Positions 1 through 7,678 of a stretch of 14,914 nucleotides of DNA are shown here, in pieces. The notes beneath the pieces are model-generated. The model did not search any database. It worked only from the letters and a program-made list of their open reading frames with translations, and was not told the DNA's origin. Origin of the DNA: JBALVT01 sp045110675. GTDB taxonomy: Bacteria > Pseudomonadota > Gammaproteobacteria > Pseudomonadales > Halieaceae. Position 1 is the first letter of the stretch; each line of letters starts with the position of its first letter. The position numbers and the translations under genes are program-made. The DNA is taken from positions 1 to 14,914 of the forward strand of contig JBGCGJ010000014.1 in the NCBI GenBank assembly GCA_045110675.1, given 5' to 3'.

Positions 1-72
1 TGTGGACTGGATCTCACTCCAATACGCAAGGCATTTACAGCTATCGAGCCAGAGTATAGTGTTTATCTTTAG
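1..72 (+). CDS. Possible 3' end of an unidentified upstream gene
   Basis: Frame 1 is open from the window edge to a TAG at 70-72 and would encode 23 C-terminal residues ending in EPEYSVYL. Frame 2 is also open from the edge, to a TGA at 92-94, so the true frame cannot be decided from so little sequence. I recognise no family in either. By analogy with other genomes, an XrtA or exopolysaccharide gene upstream of prsK would be expected, but nothing here shows that. The 60-80 bases between this stop and prsK hold no clear sigma-70 or sigma-54 promoter, so prsK may be read through from upstream. Confidence 0.22.
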   Translation, partial: CGLDLTPIRKAFTAIEPEYSVYL

Positions 73-153
73 AGCAGACTACGACAAAGCGTGAAGTGAA
101 CCACGTTTCGATAGTTTAAAAGCGACCCTGAAACAATCTAATTGGATCCAACG

Positions 154-2214
154 ATGATCATTAATGTAGGAATGCTTAGCTACTTGGCAGGCTGCCTCTG
201 CTTTGCGGCTTTGTCTTCGCTAATGATTCTGTCTTGGCGCGGGCGGCCTTTCGGCAGAGTGCTGATTGTTGCAAGCACTTTATCGGCGATTTGGGCTGGT
301 GTTATCGTCGCCGGAAATTTGATGGAATATCCTCCGATCGAATTAATGAGAGCCGCAGAGGTCCTTAGGAATGCTAGTTGGACTTACTGCCTATTACAAC
401 TCATGGCACAACGCTTCAGCGGTGATCCGCACGTTCTAGCCGGTCGGAACTGGCTGCCTTTCTTTGCCACAGCTGTCACACTGATATTTGCGCTTCTGGT
501 GCTGGCACCCTCCATTGCCGAGGCTTTCGACATCGCGGAGGTCTTGTATCAAGATATAGTATTCGCCACGTGGCTAGCAATGGCCGTAGCTGGATTGCTA
601 TTACTGGAGCAATTGTTCAGAAACTCCAGCGCAGGAGAGCTCTGGTCCATCAAGTATATCTGCCTGGGTCTAGGCGCGATATTTGCCTACGATTTTTTTA
701 TGTATGCGGAAGCGCTGCTTTTCAGACAATTGTCCCCCGAGTTATGGCAGGCCAGAGGTTTGGTCAATGCTCTGGCTACCCCCCTAATAGCGATTGCAAT
801 AGCAAGAAATTCCGACTGGAAACTAAACCTTCACGTCTCACGCCAAGTCGTTTTTCATACCGTTACCTTGCTCGGTGCCGGTGCATACCTGATGCTGATG
901 TCGGTAGCCGGGTATTTTTTGAAATACCTGGGCGGCACATGGGGGGCAGTCCTACAGATCCTCTTTTTAGTTACTGCAGCACTTTTACTACTTAGCCTCC
1001 TCTTCTCAGGACGAATTCGAGCGCACACCAGAGTATTCCTAAGTAAACACTTTTTTAGTTACAAGTATGATTACCGAGAACAGTGGCAAAATTTTACAAG
1101 CGCACTGGCCGGAATCGAGGAAGACATTCCCGACGGTATTGTTCAGGCCATGGCGCCACTTGCTAACAGCACCTCCGGATTACTTTGGGCGAATACGGAA
1201 GGTGGAAAATTTGAGCCACTTTCACATTGGGAAATGCCCGAGCCCGACGAATACCCTGAGATGAGTAATCTAGCGAGGTGGCTTGAAGAGAGCCAATGGG
1301 TCATAGACCTGGAGGAACTTCGACGAGAACCGGATGTGTATGGAAATCTTGCGCTTCCCTCGGAACTCTTATCTATACCGAACGCCTGGTTAATCATCCC
1401 ATTAATTTTTGGAGATAAGCTTCAAGGTATTCTACTGCTCAGACATTCAGATCTCCAAAAAACGATTAATTGGGAGGATCGCGATCTTCTCAAGACTGCT
1501 GGAAGGCAGGCTGCAAGCTATCTCGCACAGTATCTGGCAAGCAATGCTCTCATTGAAGCACGTCAGTTCGACGCTTTTAATCGCCTGTCCGCCTTTGTCG
1601 TTCACGATTTAAAAAACATTCTCGCTCAGCAATCGCTGATGGTTTCGAACGCCGAAAAGCACAAGACTAACCCGGAGTTCGTCGACGATATGATAGCGAC
1701 CGTCAGTAATTCTGTGAGCAGAATGACCAATTTGATGGAACAGATGCGCAGCGGAGTCAGAGGGTCGGAACCGGAATCCGTAGATATCGGAGAACTGGTC
1801 GAAGAGGTCGTCGCTGCTCGATTAGATACCGCGCCCGTACCTTCACTGACGACGAGCACTGACAACATACAAATCCGAGCCAACCGCGAACGGCTGCACA
1901 CCGTATTTTCACACCTTATACAAAATGCGCAGGAAGCTACTGAAAAGTCAGGTAAAGTAGACGTTAGACTAAACAGACAAGCAGACAAGGTCGTCATTGA
2001 GATCGAGGATAATGGGGTGGGAATGAACCCCGAGTTCATCAAGTACCGGCTTTTCAAGCCCTTCGAATCCACCAAGGGATTAACCGGTATGGGAATCGGA
2101 GCCTTTGAGGGCCGAGAATACATACGAGAGCTGGGAGGAGATGTACGGGTGGAAAGCGAGCTGGGATCTGGATCCCTTTTTCGAATCCACCTACCTTGCA
2201 TAGCCGAAGATTGA
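154..2214 (+). CDS. prsK: PrsK: membrane sensor histidine kinase of the PEP-CTERM/XrtA system
   Basis: This is an inner-membrane histidine kinase expected to autophosphorylate and pass phosphate to PrsR, controlling PEP-CTERM protein genes. Residues 1 to about 295 are strongly hydrophobic with several membrane segments (for example AGLLLLEQLF and LFLVTAALLLLSLLF). Residues about 300-475 look like a GAF-type cytoplasmic sensor region. The phosphoacceptor box FVVHDLKN has its His at residue 484, followed by an N box (QNAQEA, Asn591), G1 (DNGVGM, Asp619) and G2 (GMGIG, from Gly645). All ATP-binding boxes are present. The length of 686 residues fits the PrsK family. Start choice: ATG at 154 has a weak GGA 7 nt upstream. 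An in-frame TTG at 142 and an ATG at 172 are alternatives, the last with AGGA too close to it. The signal it senses is not evident. The gene lies 39 bp before prsR, so the two are probably co-transcribed. Confidence 0.9.
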   Translation: MIINVGMLSYLAGCLCFAALSSLMILSWRGRPFGRVLIVASTLSAIWAGVIVAGNLMEYPPIELMRAAEVLRNASWTYCLLQLMAQRFSGDPHVLAGRNWLPFFATAVTLIFALLVLAPSIAEAFDIAEVLYQDIVFATWLAMAVAGLLLLEQLFRNSSAGELWSIKYICLGLGAIFAYDFFMYAEALLFRQLSPELWQARGLVNALATPLIAIAIARNSDWKLNLHVSRQVVFHTVTLLGAGAYLMLMSVAGYFLKYLGGTWGAVLQILFLVTAALLLLSLLFSGRIRAHTRVFLSKHFFSYKYDYREQWQNFTSALAGIEEDIPDGIVQAMAPLANSTSGLLWANTEGGKFEPLSHWEMPEPDEYPEMSNLARWLEESQWVIDLEELRREPDVYGNLALPSELLSIPNAWLIIPLIFGDKLQGILLLRHSDLQKTINWEDRDLLKTAGRQAASYLAQYLASNALIEARQFDAFNRLSAFVVHDLKNILAQQSLMVSNAEKHKTNPEFVDDMIATVSNSVSRMTNLMEQMRSGVRGSEPESVDIGELVEEVVAARLDTAPVPSLTTSTDNIQIRANRERLHTVFSHLIQNAQEATEKSGKVDVRLNRQADKVVIEIEDNGVGMNPEFIKYRLFKPFESTKGLTGMGIGAFEGREYIRELGGDVRVESELGSGSLFRIHLPCIAED

Positions 2215-2240
2215 ATCAAACAATAGAATTCAAACAATGC

Positions 2241-2246
2241 AGAGGA
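2241..2246 (+). promoter_or_regulatory. Ribosome binding site fixing the GTG start of prsR
   Basis: AGAGGA lies 7 nt before the GTG at 2254. It is the only good Shine-Dalgarno match near the prsR N-terminus, and the receiver domain begins six residues later with HLLVVEDD, so the GTG is the likely start. Confidence 0.65.
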
Positions 2247-2253
2247 TCCATTT

Positions 2254-3609
2254 GTGAAGGAAAGTAAGAAACACCTTTTGGTCGTTGAAGACGACAAAGG
2301 GCTGCAAAGCCAGCTGCGTTGGGCCTTCGAGGGCTTTGAAGTGTCGATCGCGGGCGATCGAGAAGAAGCGATCACTCAGTTGCGCCGTTTTCAGCCCGGA
2401 GTGGTGCTTCTGGATCTGGGCCTACCTCCAGATCCTGGCGGCGTTACAGAGGGTCTTGCCACGCTCAGTGAAATTCTGACTCTGGTCCCAGAAACTAAGG
2501 TGATAGTAGTAACCGGCGATAATGACCGTGCAAATGCAGTGAAGGCGATTAGCCAGGGAGCTTATGATTTCTATCAGAAGCCAGCGGACCCCGAGATTTT
2601 GGCGCTTATCGTGGAGCGTGCGTATCAAGTCTACGAATTAGAAATTGAAAACCGGAGATTGAGTCAGCACCAGGATAAAATGCCACTGGAAGGGATTATA
2701 GCAACCAGTCCCCAAATGCTGGAAGCGTGCAGAACGATAGAGAAAGTGGCTCCGACTGACGTAACGACCTTGTTGTTGGGAGCAAGCGGCACCGGTAAAG
2801 AGCGCTTCGCCCAGGCGATACATGAACTGAGCGGAAGGTCAGACCAGAAAATTATCGCCATAAATTGCGCCTCCATTCCAGAGAATTTGCTCGAGAGCGA
2901 GCTGTTTGGTTATGAGAAAGGGGCATTTACCGGCGCCTCACAAACCACTCCGGGAAAAATTGAATATGCGGACAAAGGAACCTTGTTCCTCGACGAAATT
3001 GGTGATCTACCTATTTCCCTGCAAGCCAAGCTACTCAGATTTTTACAAGAACGAGTGGTTGAACGAGTCGGTGGACGCAAAGAAATTCCTGTTGATGTTC
3101 GCATCATTTGCGCAACTCACCAGAATTTACCCACGCTGATTGAGAGCGGTGGTTTCAGAGAAGATCTATATTATAGAGTCAGTGAGATAACCATTAACAT
3201 TCCAACACTACAGGAAAGAGATGGTGATGCACTCGTGCTGGCCACCGCCTTCCTTACCAGGTTCGCGCGTGAACTCAATAGCAATGTTAAATCCTTTGAC
3301 CCACAAGCCATTCAGGCGATCGAGTCATACGAATGGCCGGGCAACGTAAGAGAACTGGAAAGCAGAGTGAAGCGAGCAATTATTATGGCCGATGGTGTGT
3401 ATATTTCACCCACCGATCTTCAGCTGGAAGATCCAGGCGAGGAGTCGATGCCACTCAACTTGAAGGAAGTCAGAGAAATTGCAGAGCGCAAAGCCGTATT
3501 ACGAGCGCTAAACCACTGCAGCAACAGTATTTCAGATGCAGCGAGTGTGCTAGGAGTAACCAGGCCTACACTCTACAACCTGATGGAGAAACTTGACCTC
3601 AAAACCTAA
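2254..3609 (+). CDS. prsR: PrsR: sigma-54-dependent response regulator of the PEP-CTERM/XrtA system
   Basis: This NtrC-type activator, 451 residues long, has a receiver, a central AAA+ ATPase and a C-terminal helix-turn-helix. The receiver (about 1-125) has acidic residues Asp13/Asp14, phosphoacceptor Asp54 in VVLLDLGLP, Thr87 in VVTGD and Lys109 in YQKPAD, so it looks fully active. The AAA+ domain has Walker A GASGTGKE (176-183), the sigma-54-contacting GAFTGA loop (223-228) and Walker B LFLDE (Asp247, Glu248). The last 45 residues carry a Fis-type HTH (ISDAASVLGVTRPTLYNLME). The family partner is PrsK, encoded just upstream, and family knowledge makes PEP-CTERM genes the target. An intact GAFTGA means it should work with RpoN. 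The sigma-54-like promoter upstream of pepA in this window is a natural candidate target. The start is GTG with a good ribosome binding site. Confidence 0.93.
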   Translation: MKESKKHLLVVEDDKGLQSQLRWAFEGFEVSIAGDREEAITQLRRFQPGVVLLDLGLPPDPGGVTEGLATLSEILTLVPETKVIVVTGDNDRANAVKAISQGAYDFYQKPADPEILALIVERAYQVYELEIENRRLSQHQDKMPLEGIIATSPQMLEACRTIEKVAPTDVTTLLLGASGTGKERFAQAIHELSGRSDQKIIAINCASIPENLLESELFGYEKGAFTGASQTTPGKIEYADKGTLFLDEIGDLPISLQAKLLRFLQERVVERVGGRKEIPVDVRIICATHQNLPTLIESGGFREDLYYRVSEITINIPTLQERDGDALVLATAFLTRFARELNSNVKSFDPQAIQAIESYEWPGNVRELESRVKRAIIMADGVYISPTDLQLEDPGEESMPLNLKEVREIAERKAVLRALNHCSNSISDAASVLGVTRPTLYNLMEKLDLKT

Positions 3610-3616
3610 ATAAAAA

Positions 3617-3637
3617 AAGGCGGCTCCCTGCCGCCTT
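3617..3637. terminator. Bidirectional hairpin terminator between prsR and prsT
   Basis: A perfect 8-bp stem, AAGGCGGC / GCCGCCTT, encloses a 5-nt loop (TCCCT). On the - strand the stem runs straight into a tract of seven T, making a textbook intrinsic terminator for prsT. On the + strand it begins 7 nt after the prsR stop and is followed only by GTTCT, so termination of prsKR should be weaker. Confidence 0.9.
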
Positions 3638-3656
3638 GTTCTACCGAATCCCGCAA

Positions 3657-6419
3657 CTACTGAAGCTGAGTTAAAAGCTTCTCGGCTTCTTTCCGGTCTG
3701 AAAATGAATCGTTATTCGCGAGCAAGTGTTCCAGCGTTGAAATGGCGCTGCCAGTATCCCCCTGGGACACCATTATCTGAGCGCTATGAAACAGAATACT
3801 GGGGTTATCGGGGAGTTGCTTAAGAGCACGATCAATGGTCCGTTGAGCCTCATCGAGCTTTTTGTTCTTAAGCAACACGATTGCAAGCGTATCTAGAACA
3901 GAAGCTGAATCAGGAGCTAAGCTACTACCACGCTTCGCCAGAGTAAGAGCTCGCGCAGGATTAGAGTCTCTCAAATGCCAGGCGAGATTATTTAAAGCGA
4001 ACACATTGTCACCATTTTCCTTGAGTATCAGCTCGTATTGTTCCGCGGATTCTTCAGATCGCTGGGTCTTTCCGTAAACCTTTGCCAGCGCTGATCGTGC
4101 TCCTATATCGCCGGTATTCTTGGACAGCCAGGTCTGTAGCAGAGACACAGCACCGGCAGAATCACCTGTATCAGCCATTTGATCAGCCAGTCTTACCAAT
4201 GAATTTGAGCTCGGACTTCTGCCGAAGAAATCTTCCAACAACTGCGTGGCGTACTCTTGATCTCCTCTATGTTGTGCATGCGTCACTTCCAAGCCTAGAA
4301 CCTTGCTATCATCCGGAGCGATCTTTTTAAGTCTGGACATTCGCTGTTCAAACAAATCCAGCTTGTCATTTACCAGGGCATGCTGCGCAAGAGCGAGATT
4401 CGCCAGGAAATGATCGGGGGTGATTGCCACCGTTCGCTCCAAGGATGTGAGGGTCTTACCGTCCTCGCCCAGGCCGGCGTAAGCTGTTGCCCTCAAGTAG
4501 TGATATTCGGCATATTCGCGTCCGACCTTTGACAGTTTTTCCAAAGTAGCCAATGCCTGGCCAAAATTCCGCTGTGCGAGTTGCGCGGTGGTGATCACAT
4601 GAAGCACGCTCGGTACCTCAACTCTATTTTCAGGTAAATCGCTAAACAGTTCCTGGGCTTTTTGCGGTGTACCCTGAGATAAAGCATATCTGGCGAGCAC
4701 CAATCGTGGTTCTGCGGATAGCGGGTTCCCCTTCACCGCGTTCTCTAGCGTTTCAACCATTAATTCAGGCTTTCCCTCGGCTGCATAAGTGGCAGAAAGT
4801 TTTAGCATCGTACGTAGGTTATTCGGATTGCCAGCAAGTACTTTTTGGTAAAATTCTCTGGCTTGGGCATAATCACCTCTATCAAAGGCCATTCCCGCCA
4901 AGCTATGGTTTGCCGCAGGGTCTTGCGGTGCCCGTTCCAGAGCTGTTGCTAAGGACTCGCGCGCTTTCCCCATCTCTCCCTGAGCCAAATGAACCTGAGC
5001 AAGTAGGTTATGCGGAGTTGGGCTTTCGGGATAGCGCTCGGCATATTCTTTGCCTGCCTCGAGCGCTTCATCGAATTCTTGTTGATTCAAAAGGCTCAGT
5101 ACAATCAAAACCTCGGCCTGCTGATAGCCGGAATCCATCATGATTGTTTCCTGAAGTTGCTGGATGCCCTTTTCCTGATCTCCAAGCGCAAAGAATCCCG
5201 CGCCAAGCCTGGCTCTTGCTTTTGCAGATTCTGGCTCCAGCTCGGCCACGGTGATTAGCAGCTCTACACCCTCGTCGTTCTCACCCTGGGCCAACAGTGC
5301 GTTAGCCAGCAAATTCAATGCTGCTATGTTTTGTGGATAAAGTGAAATCGCATGGCGCGTATACTTCTCAGCCCGCTTAAATTTTTTCTCCTGCAGTTCG
5401 ATGGTAGCTGCTAAATTCAGGCCGAGAACGTAGTCAGGCCTCTTAGCCAAAAACTGTTCTATATTCTTTCTTGCCAGCAGCAGGCTGCCTCGCTTTTGGT
5501 CAATTGCCGCCAAATAATAAAAAGAAAGCGGATAGGCGTCTTCGTACCTTGCCGAGAGCGAAAACGAGGAGTGCGCTTCTTCCAGGTTGCGTTCATCCAG
5601 AAATACCAGCCCTTCAACAAAGTGCGCGCCCGGATGCTCCGGCGCAACTTTCTTAACCGCCGCAATATCGGCAAGAGCCAGATCATTTTCTTTGATATGC
5701 AGTAGAACAAGGGCTCGTTTGAGTCTATCAGTGATATTGTTATAGGTCAGATCAATAACGCGGCCATAGGCCTCGGCCGCAGATTCATAGTTGCCGGCAC
5801 GGTTTTCAATATCCCCCTTAAGACTCCAACCCGCTGCGTAGTTGGGCTCGAGCGCGAAAACTTGCTCCAGCTGGTCTCGGGCAGTTGTCTCGGCCTGGTC
5901 TGCCAAGGATAAATAAGCGGCGCCCAGCAATCCATAGGGCGAACCGGGATTCAGCGTTAACGCTTCCTCGATAAGCAATGCAGCACCAAAATTGTCACCT
6001 TGAGCAAGCAAGGACATACCCTTCGCGGTATATACTATGGAACTGGTTTTAGGGTCATTGGAGTCACTTGGCAGCCCATCCAATTTTTCGTGCTCACCCA
6101 TCGCCTGTAACGTCTGAGCCAGTATAGGCAAGGTCTGCTCTCGCAATAGGCCACTCTCATAAACTCTGGACAACTCTTTCTCTGCACTGACAAAGTCCCC
6201 CATTTCAAAGTAGGTTTTGCCCAGTAACATGCGCACACTATCGTTGCTACCATCCGCCTGCAGGGCTGTTTTCATTTCAATGATCGCCGCAGTCCTGTCT
6301 CCACCATCTAAAAACGCTTGGGCCGATGCCAGATAGTCTTCACCGGACTTTTTGGTCCCGCAGCTGACCACAAAAATGCACATAACTAGCGTTGAAAAAA
6401 GGTTTAGAGTTCGCTTCAT
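3657..6419 (-). CDS. prsT: PrsT: TPR-repeat lipoprotein of the PEP-CTERM/XrtA system
   Basis: This 920-residue protein opens with a lipoprotein signal peptide. A basic start (MKR) leads into a hydrophobic stretch and a lipobox VVSC with Cys20, so the mature protein should be lipid-anchored on the periplasmic side of an envelope membrane. Nearly all the rest is tandem 34-residue TPR helices, seen as repeated patterns such as ALxxxPxNxxAxxxLA, giving a long superhelical scaffold. Length and architecture fit the PrsT family, found in genomes with XrtA and PEP-CTERM proteins. Its exact role is not established, and a scaffold for exopolysaccharide or surface-protein assembly is inference. The start is ATG with AAGGA 9 nt upstream. 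The gene is convergent with prsKR instead of following them in the same direction, so it needs its own promoter in the 6420-6794 gap. No frameshift is seen. Confidence 0.88.
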   Translation of the reverse strand: MKRTLNLFSTLVMCIFVVSCGTKKSGEDYLASAQAFLDGGDRTAAIIEMKTALQADGSNDSVRMLLGKTYFEMGDFVSAEKELSRVYESGLLREQTLPILAQTLQAMGEHEKLDGLPSDSNDPKTSSIVYTAKGMSLLAQGDNFGAALLIEEALTLNPGSPYGLLGAAYLSLADQAETTARDQLEQVFALEPNYAAGWSLKGDIENRAGNYESAAEAYGRVIDLTYNNITDRLKRALVLLHIKENDLALADIAAVKKVAPEHPGAHFVEGLVFLDERNLEEAHSSFSLSARYEDAYPLSFYYLAAIDQKRGSLLLARKNIEQFLAKRPDYVLGLNLAATIELQEKKFKRAEKYTRHAISLYPQNIAALNLLANALLAQGENDEGVELLITVAELEPESAKARARLGAGFFALGDQEKGIQQLQETIMMDSGYQQAEVLIVLSLLNQQEFDEALEAGKEYAERYPESPTPHNLLAQVHLAQGEMGKARESLATALERAPQDPAANHSLAGMAFDRGDYAQAREFYQKVLAGNPNNLRTMLKLSATYAAEGKPELMVETLENAVKGNPLSAEPRLVLARYALSQGTPQKAQELFSDLPENRVEVPSVLHVITTAQLAQRNFGQALATLEKLSKVGREYAEYHYLRATAYAGLGEDGKTLTSLERTVAITPDHFLANLALAQHALVNDKLDLFEQRMSRLKKIAPDDSKVLGLEVTHAQHRGDQEYATQLLEDFFGRSPSSNSLVRLADQMADTGDSAGAVSLLQTWLSKNTGDIGARSALAKVYGKTQRSEESAEQYELILKENGDNVFALNNLAWHLRDSNPARALTLAKRGSSLAPDSASVLDTLAIVLLKNKKLDEAQRTIDRALKQLPDNPSILFHSAQIMVSQGDTGSAISTLEHLLANNDSFSDRKEAEKLLTQLQ

Positions 6420-6794
6420 GCTATAAAATCCTTCTATTTTTGAAACTTTGTGGTCTATTAATGACGATTAAAAATGGTTAATCACAAAAGAGAGTTACTA
6501 TACCACTTCACGGTCAAGTCGCCATACCAGGCGGCATCCCACGGCGCCGCGGAAAAGCCACGTTTGGAAGGGAAAATGACGGACTCGAGCCCAATGCGAA
6601 AAGCAATTAATGCATTATATTTCAAACGCTTACCTTATCAGAGCCTCGACGCAAGACCATTGCGGGTTCCGATCGAACTATTGCTTATTCAGCGCATCAT
6701 GGGATACTGTGACCTGGTTTGCAAAACTGCAATTAAACGTATGCGAAAGCTCCAAATTGACAGTGCGAACAACATTTCCAGCCTAAAGACACCT
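6420..6794. other. Divergent intergenic region between prsT and the transport gene set
   Basis: About 375 bases separate the divergent starts. The frame of the downstream gene stays open back to 6474, but that upstream part (many Lys/Arg, no domain, ahead of a signal peptide) does not look like protein. A GGAAGGG sits 3 nt before an in-frame ATG at 6577, which is the only argument for a longer product. GATTAA at 6466-6471 and TTAATC at 6478-6483 form a small palindrome about 50 bp upstream of prsT and might be an operator. Two TTGACA hexamers (6757-6762 and 6805-6810) resemble sigma-70 -35 elements, but neither has a good -10 at the right spacing. No sigma-54 motif was found here. Confidence 0.45.
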
Positions 6795-7652
6795 ATGCCC
6801 AGGATTGACAATTTGCAAGCACCCCGCATGTATCGATTTTTTTTATCTTTAACGTTCATCTACTGCGCGCTCTCACTCGCAAACCCTGTACATGCAATTG
6901 ACAAAAATGAGCATGAAAATACAGACGGAACGCCACTAGCGTCCAAAGTTTATGACAGGCTAGCAGCCGTAGATGCCACTACTCGCGCACAAATGGTGCT
7001 CTATAACGACAATGTTGAAAGCAGGCGCAGGACCTTCTACAGCTACGCAAAAGACAAGGGGATGTCTGAGAGGTGGACACTGCTGCGCTTTGTAGAGCCC
7101 AACGATATCGCCGGTACCGGATTATTAACTCTCGATTATAAGGGAGACAACAGCACTCAATGGCTCTATCTTCCGGCACTGGATCGAGTAAGACGTATTT
7201 CCTCATCGAGAAAAGGAGGCCACTTTGTGGGTTCAGATTTCTATTATGAAGATCTGATGGATCGTGAAGTGGACATGGACAGGCACAAACTGCTGGGGAG
7301 TGAAGTCATCGATGAGATTCAGTGCCAGCGACTCGAAAGCGTTCCGGTTGACCCAAGTAACTCAGTGTATTCAAAGAGGGTTAGCTGGATAAACCCAGAG
7401 ACCTTAGTTCCGCTTCGGGTGGACTTTTTTAAGGAAAACAAACTCACACCCGTGAAACGACTCACAGCGAAAAAGATAGAACTCATTCAAGACCACTGGA
7501 CCGTTTTCGAGAGCACGATGGAAAATCTCGAATCGGGAAGCTACACACAACTCATTACATCGCAGATCGTTTATGACCAAGGGCTGCCGGATGAACTGTT
7601 TACTCAACGCGCCCTGGAAGACGATCGCAGAGAAGCGCAGTTTCGCCCCTAG
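6795..7652 (+). CDS. LolA-like periplasmic protein (outer-membrane lipoprotein-sorting family)
   Basis: The mature part has the pattern of the LolA-like 'outer membrane lipoprotein-sorting protein' family (Pfam PF17131 type). Examples are FVEPNDIAGTGLLTLDY, WLYLPALDRVRRISSS, GSDFYYEDL and SKRVSWINPETLVPLRVDF. These proteins fold as an open half-barrel that shields lipid or acyl chains crossing the periplasm. This one is a paralogue of that kind and not LolA itself. A signal peptide begins at MYRFFLSLTF and probably ends at PVHA. The start is uncertain. ATG at 6795 (285 residues) has a weak AAAG upstream; ATG at 6828 (274 residues) starts directly on the signal peptide but lacks a ribosome binding site. 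The frame is open to 6474, but that extension would bury the signal peptide. The next gene follows after 26 bp and encodes an outer-membrane barrel, so the product likely hands cargo between membranes. Confidence 0.8.
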   Translation: MPRIDNLQAPRMYRFFLSLTFIYCALSLANPVHAIDKNEHENTDGTPLASKVYDRLAAVDATTRAQMVLYNDNVESRRRTFYSYAKDKGMSERWTLLRFVEPNDIAGTGLLTLDYKGDNSTQWLYLPALDRVRRISSSRKGGHFVGSDFYYEDLMDREVDMDRHKLLGSEVIDEIQCQRLESVPVDPSNSVYSKRVSWINPETLVPLRVDFFKENKLTPVKRLTAKKIELIQDHWTVFESTMENLESGSYTQLITSQIVYDQGLPDELFTQRALEDDRREAQFRP

Positions 7653-7678
7653 ACCTTCGAAATACGGATTTTAGATTT

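Noticed and set aside
495..530. Another TGGCAC followed by ATTGCC inside prsK
   Set aside because: The spacing is one base too long for a -24/-12 promoter and it is within a coding membrane segment with no gene start after it.
570..995. + strand open frame of 141 codons inside prsK in another frame
   Set aside because: Overlaps the conserved membrane region of prsK in a shifted frame, is rich in Arg/Cys/Ser, and has no ribosome binding site or domain.
1626..2375. Long - strand open frame (249 codons) across the end of prsK and the start of prsR
   Set aside because: It is antisense to conserved kinase and receiver motifs, is very Ser/Thr/Arg-rich with no domain pattern, and runs across two real genes; a codon-bias shadow.
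4667..5143. + strand open frame of 158 codons inside prsT
   Set aside because: Antisense to regular TPR repeats, with no recognisable domain and low-complexity Pro/Leu/Arg composition.
6577..6794. In-frame ATG at 6577 with GGAAGGG upstream as the start of the LolA-like protein
   Set aside because: The ribosome binding site is only 3 nt from the ATG, and the signal peptide would be placed more than 80 residues in; a later start fits a periplasmic protein better.
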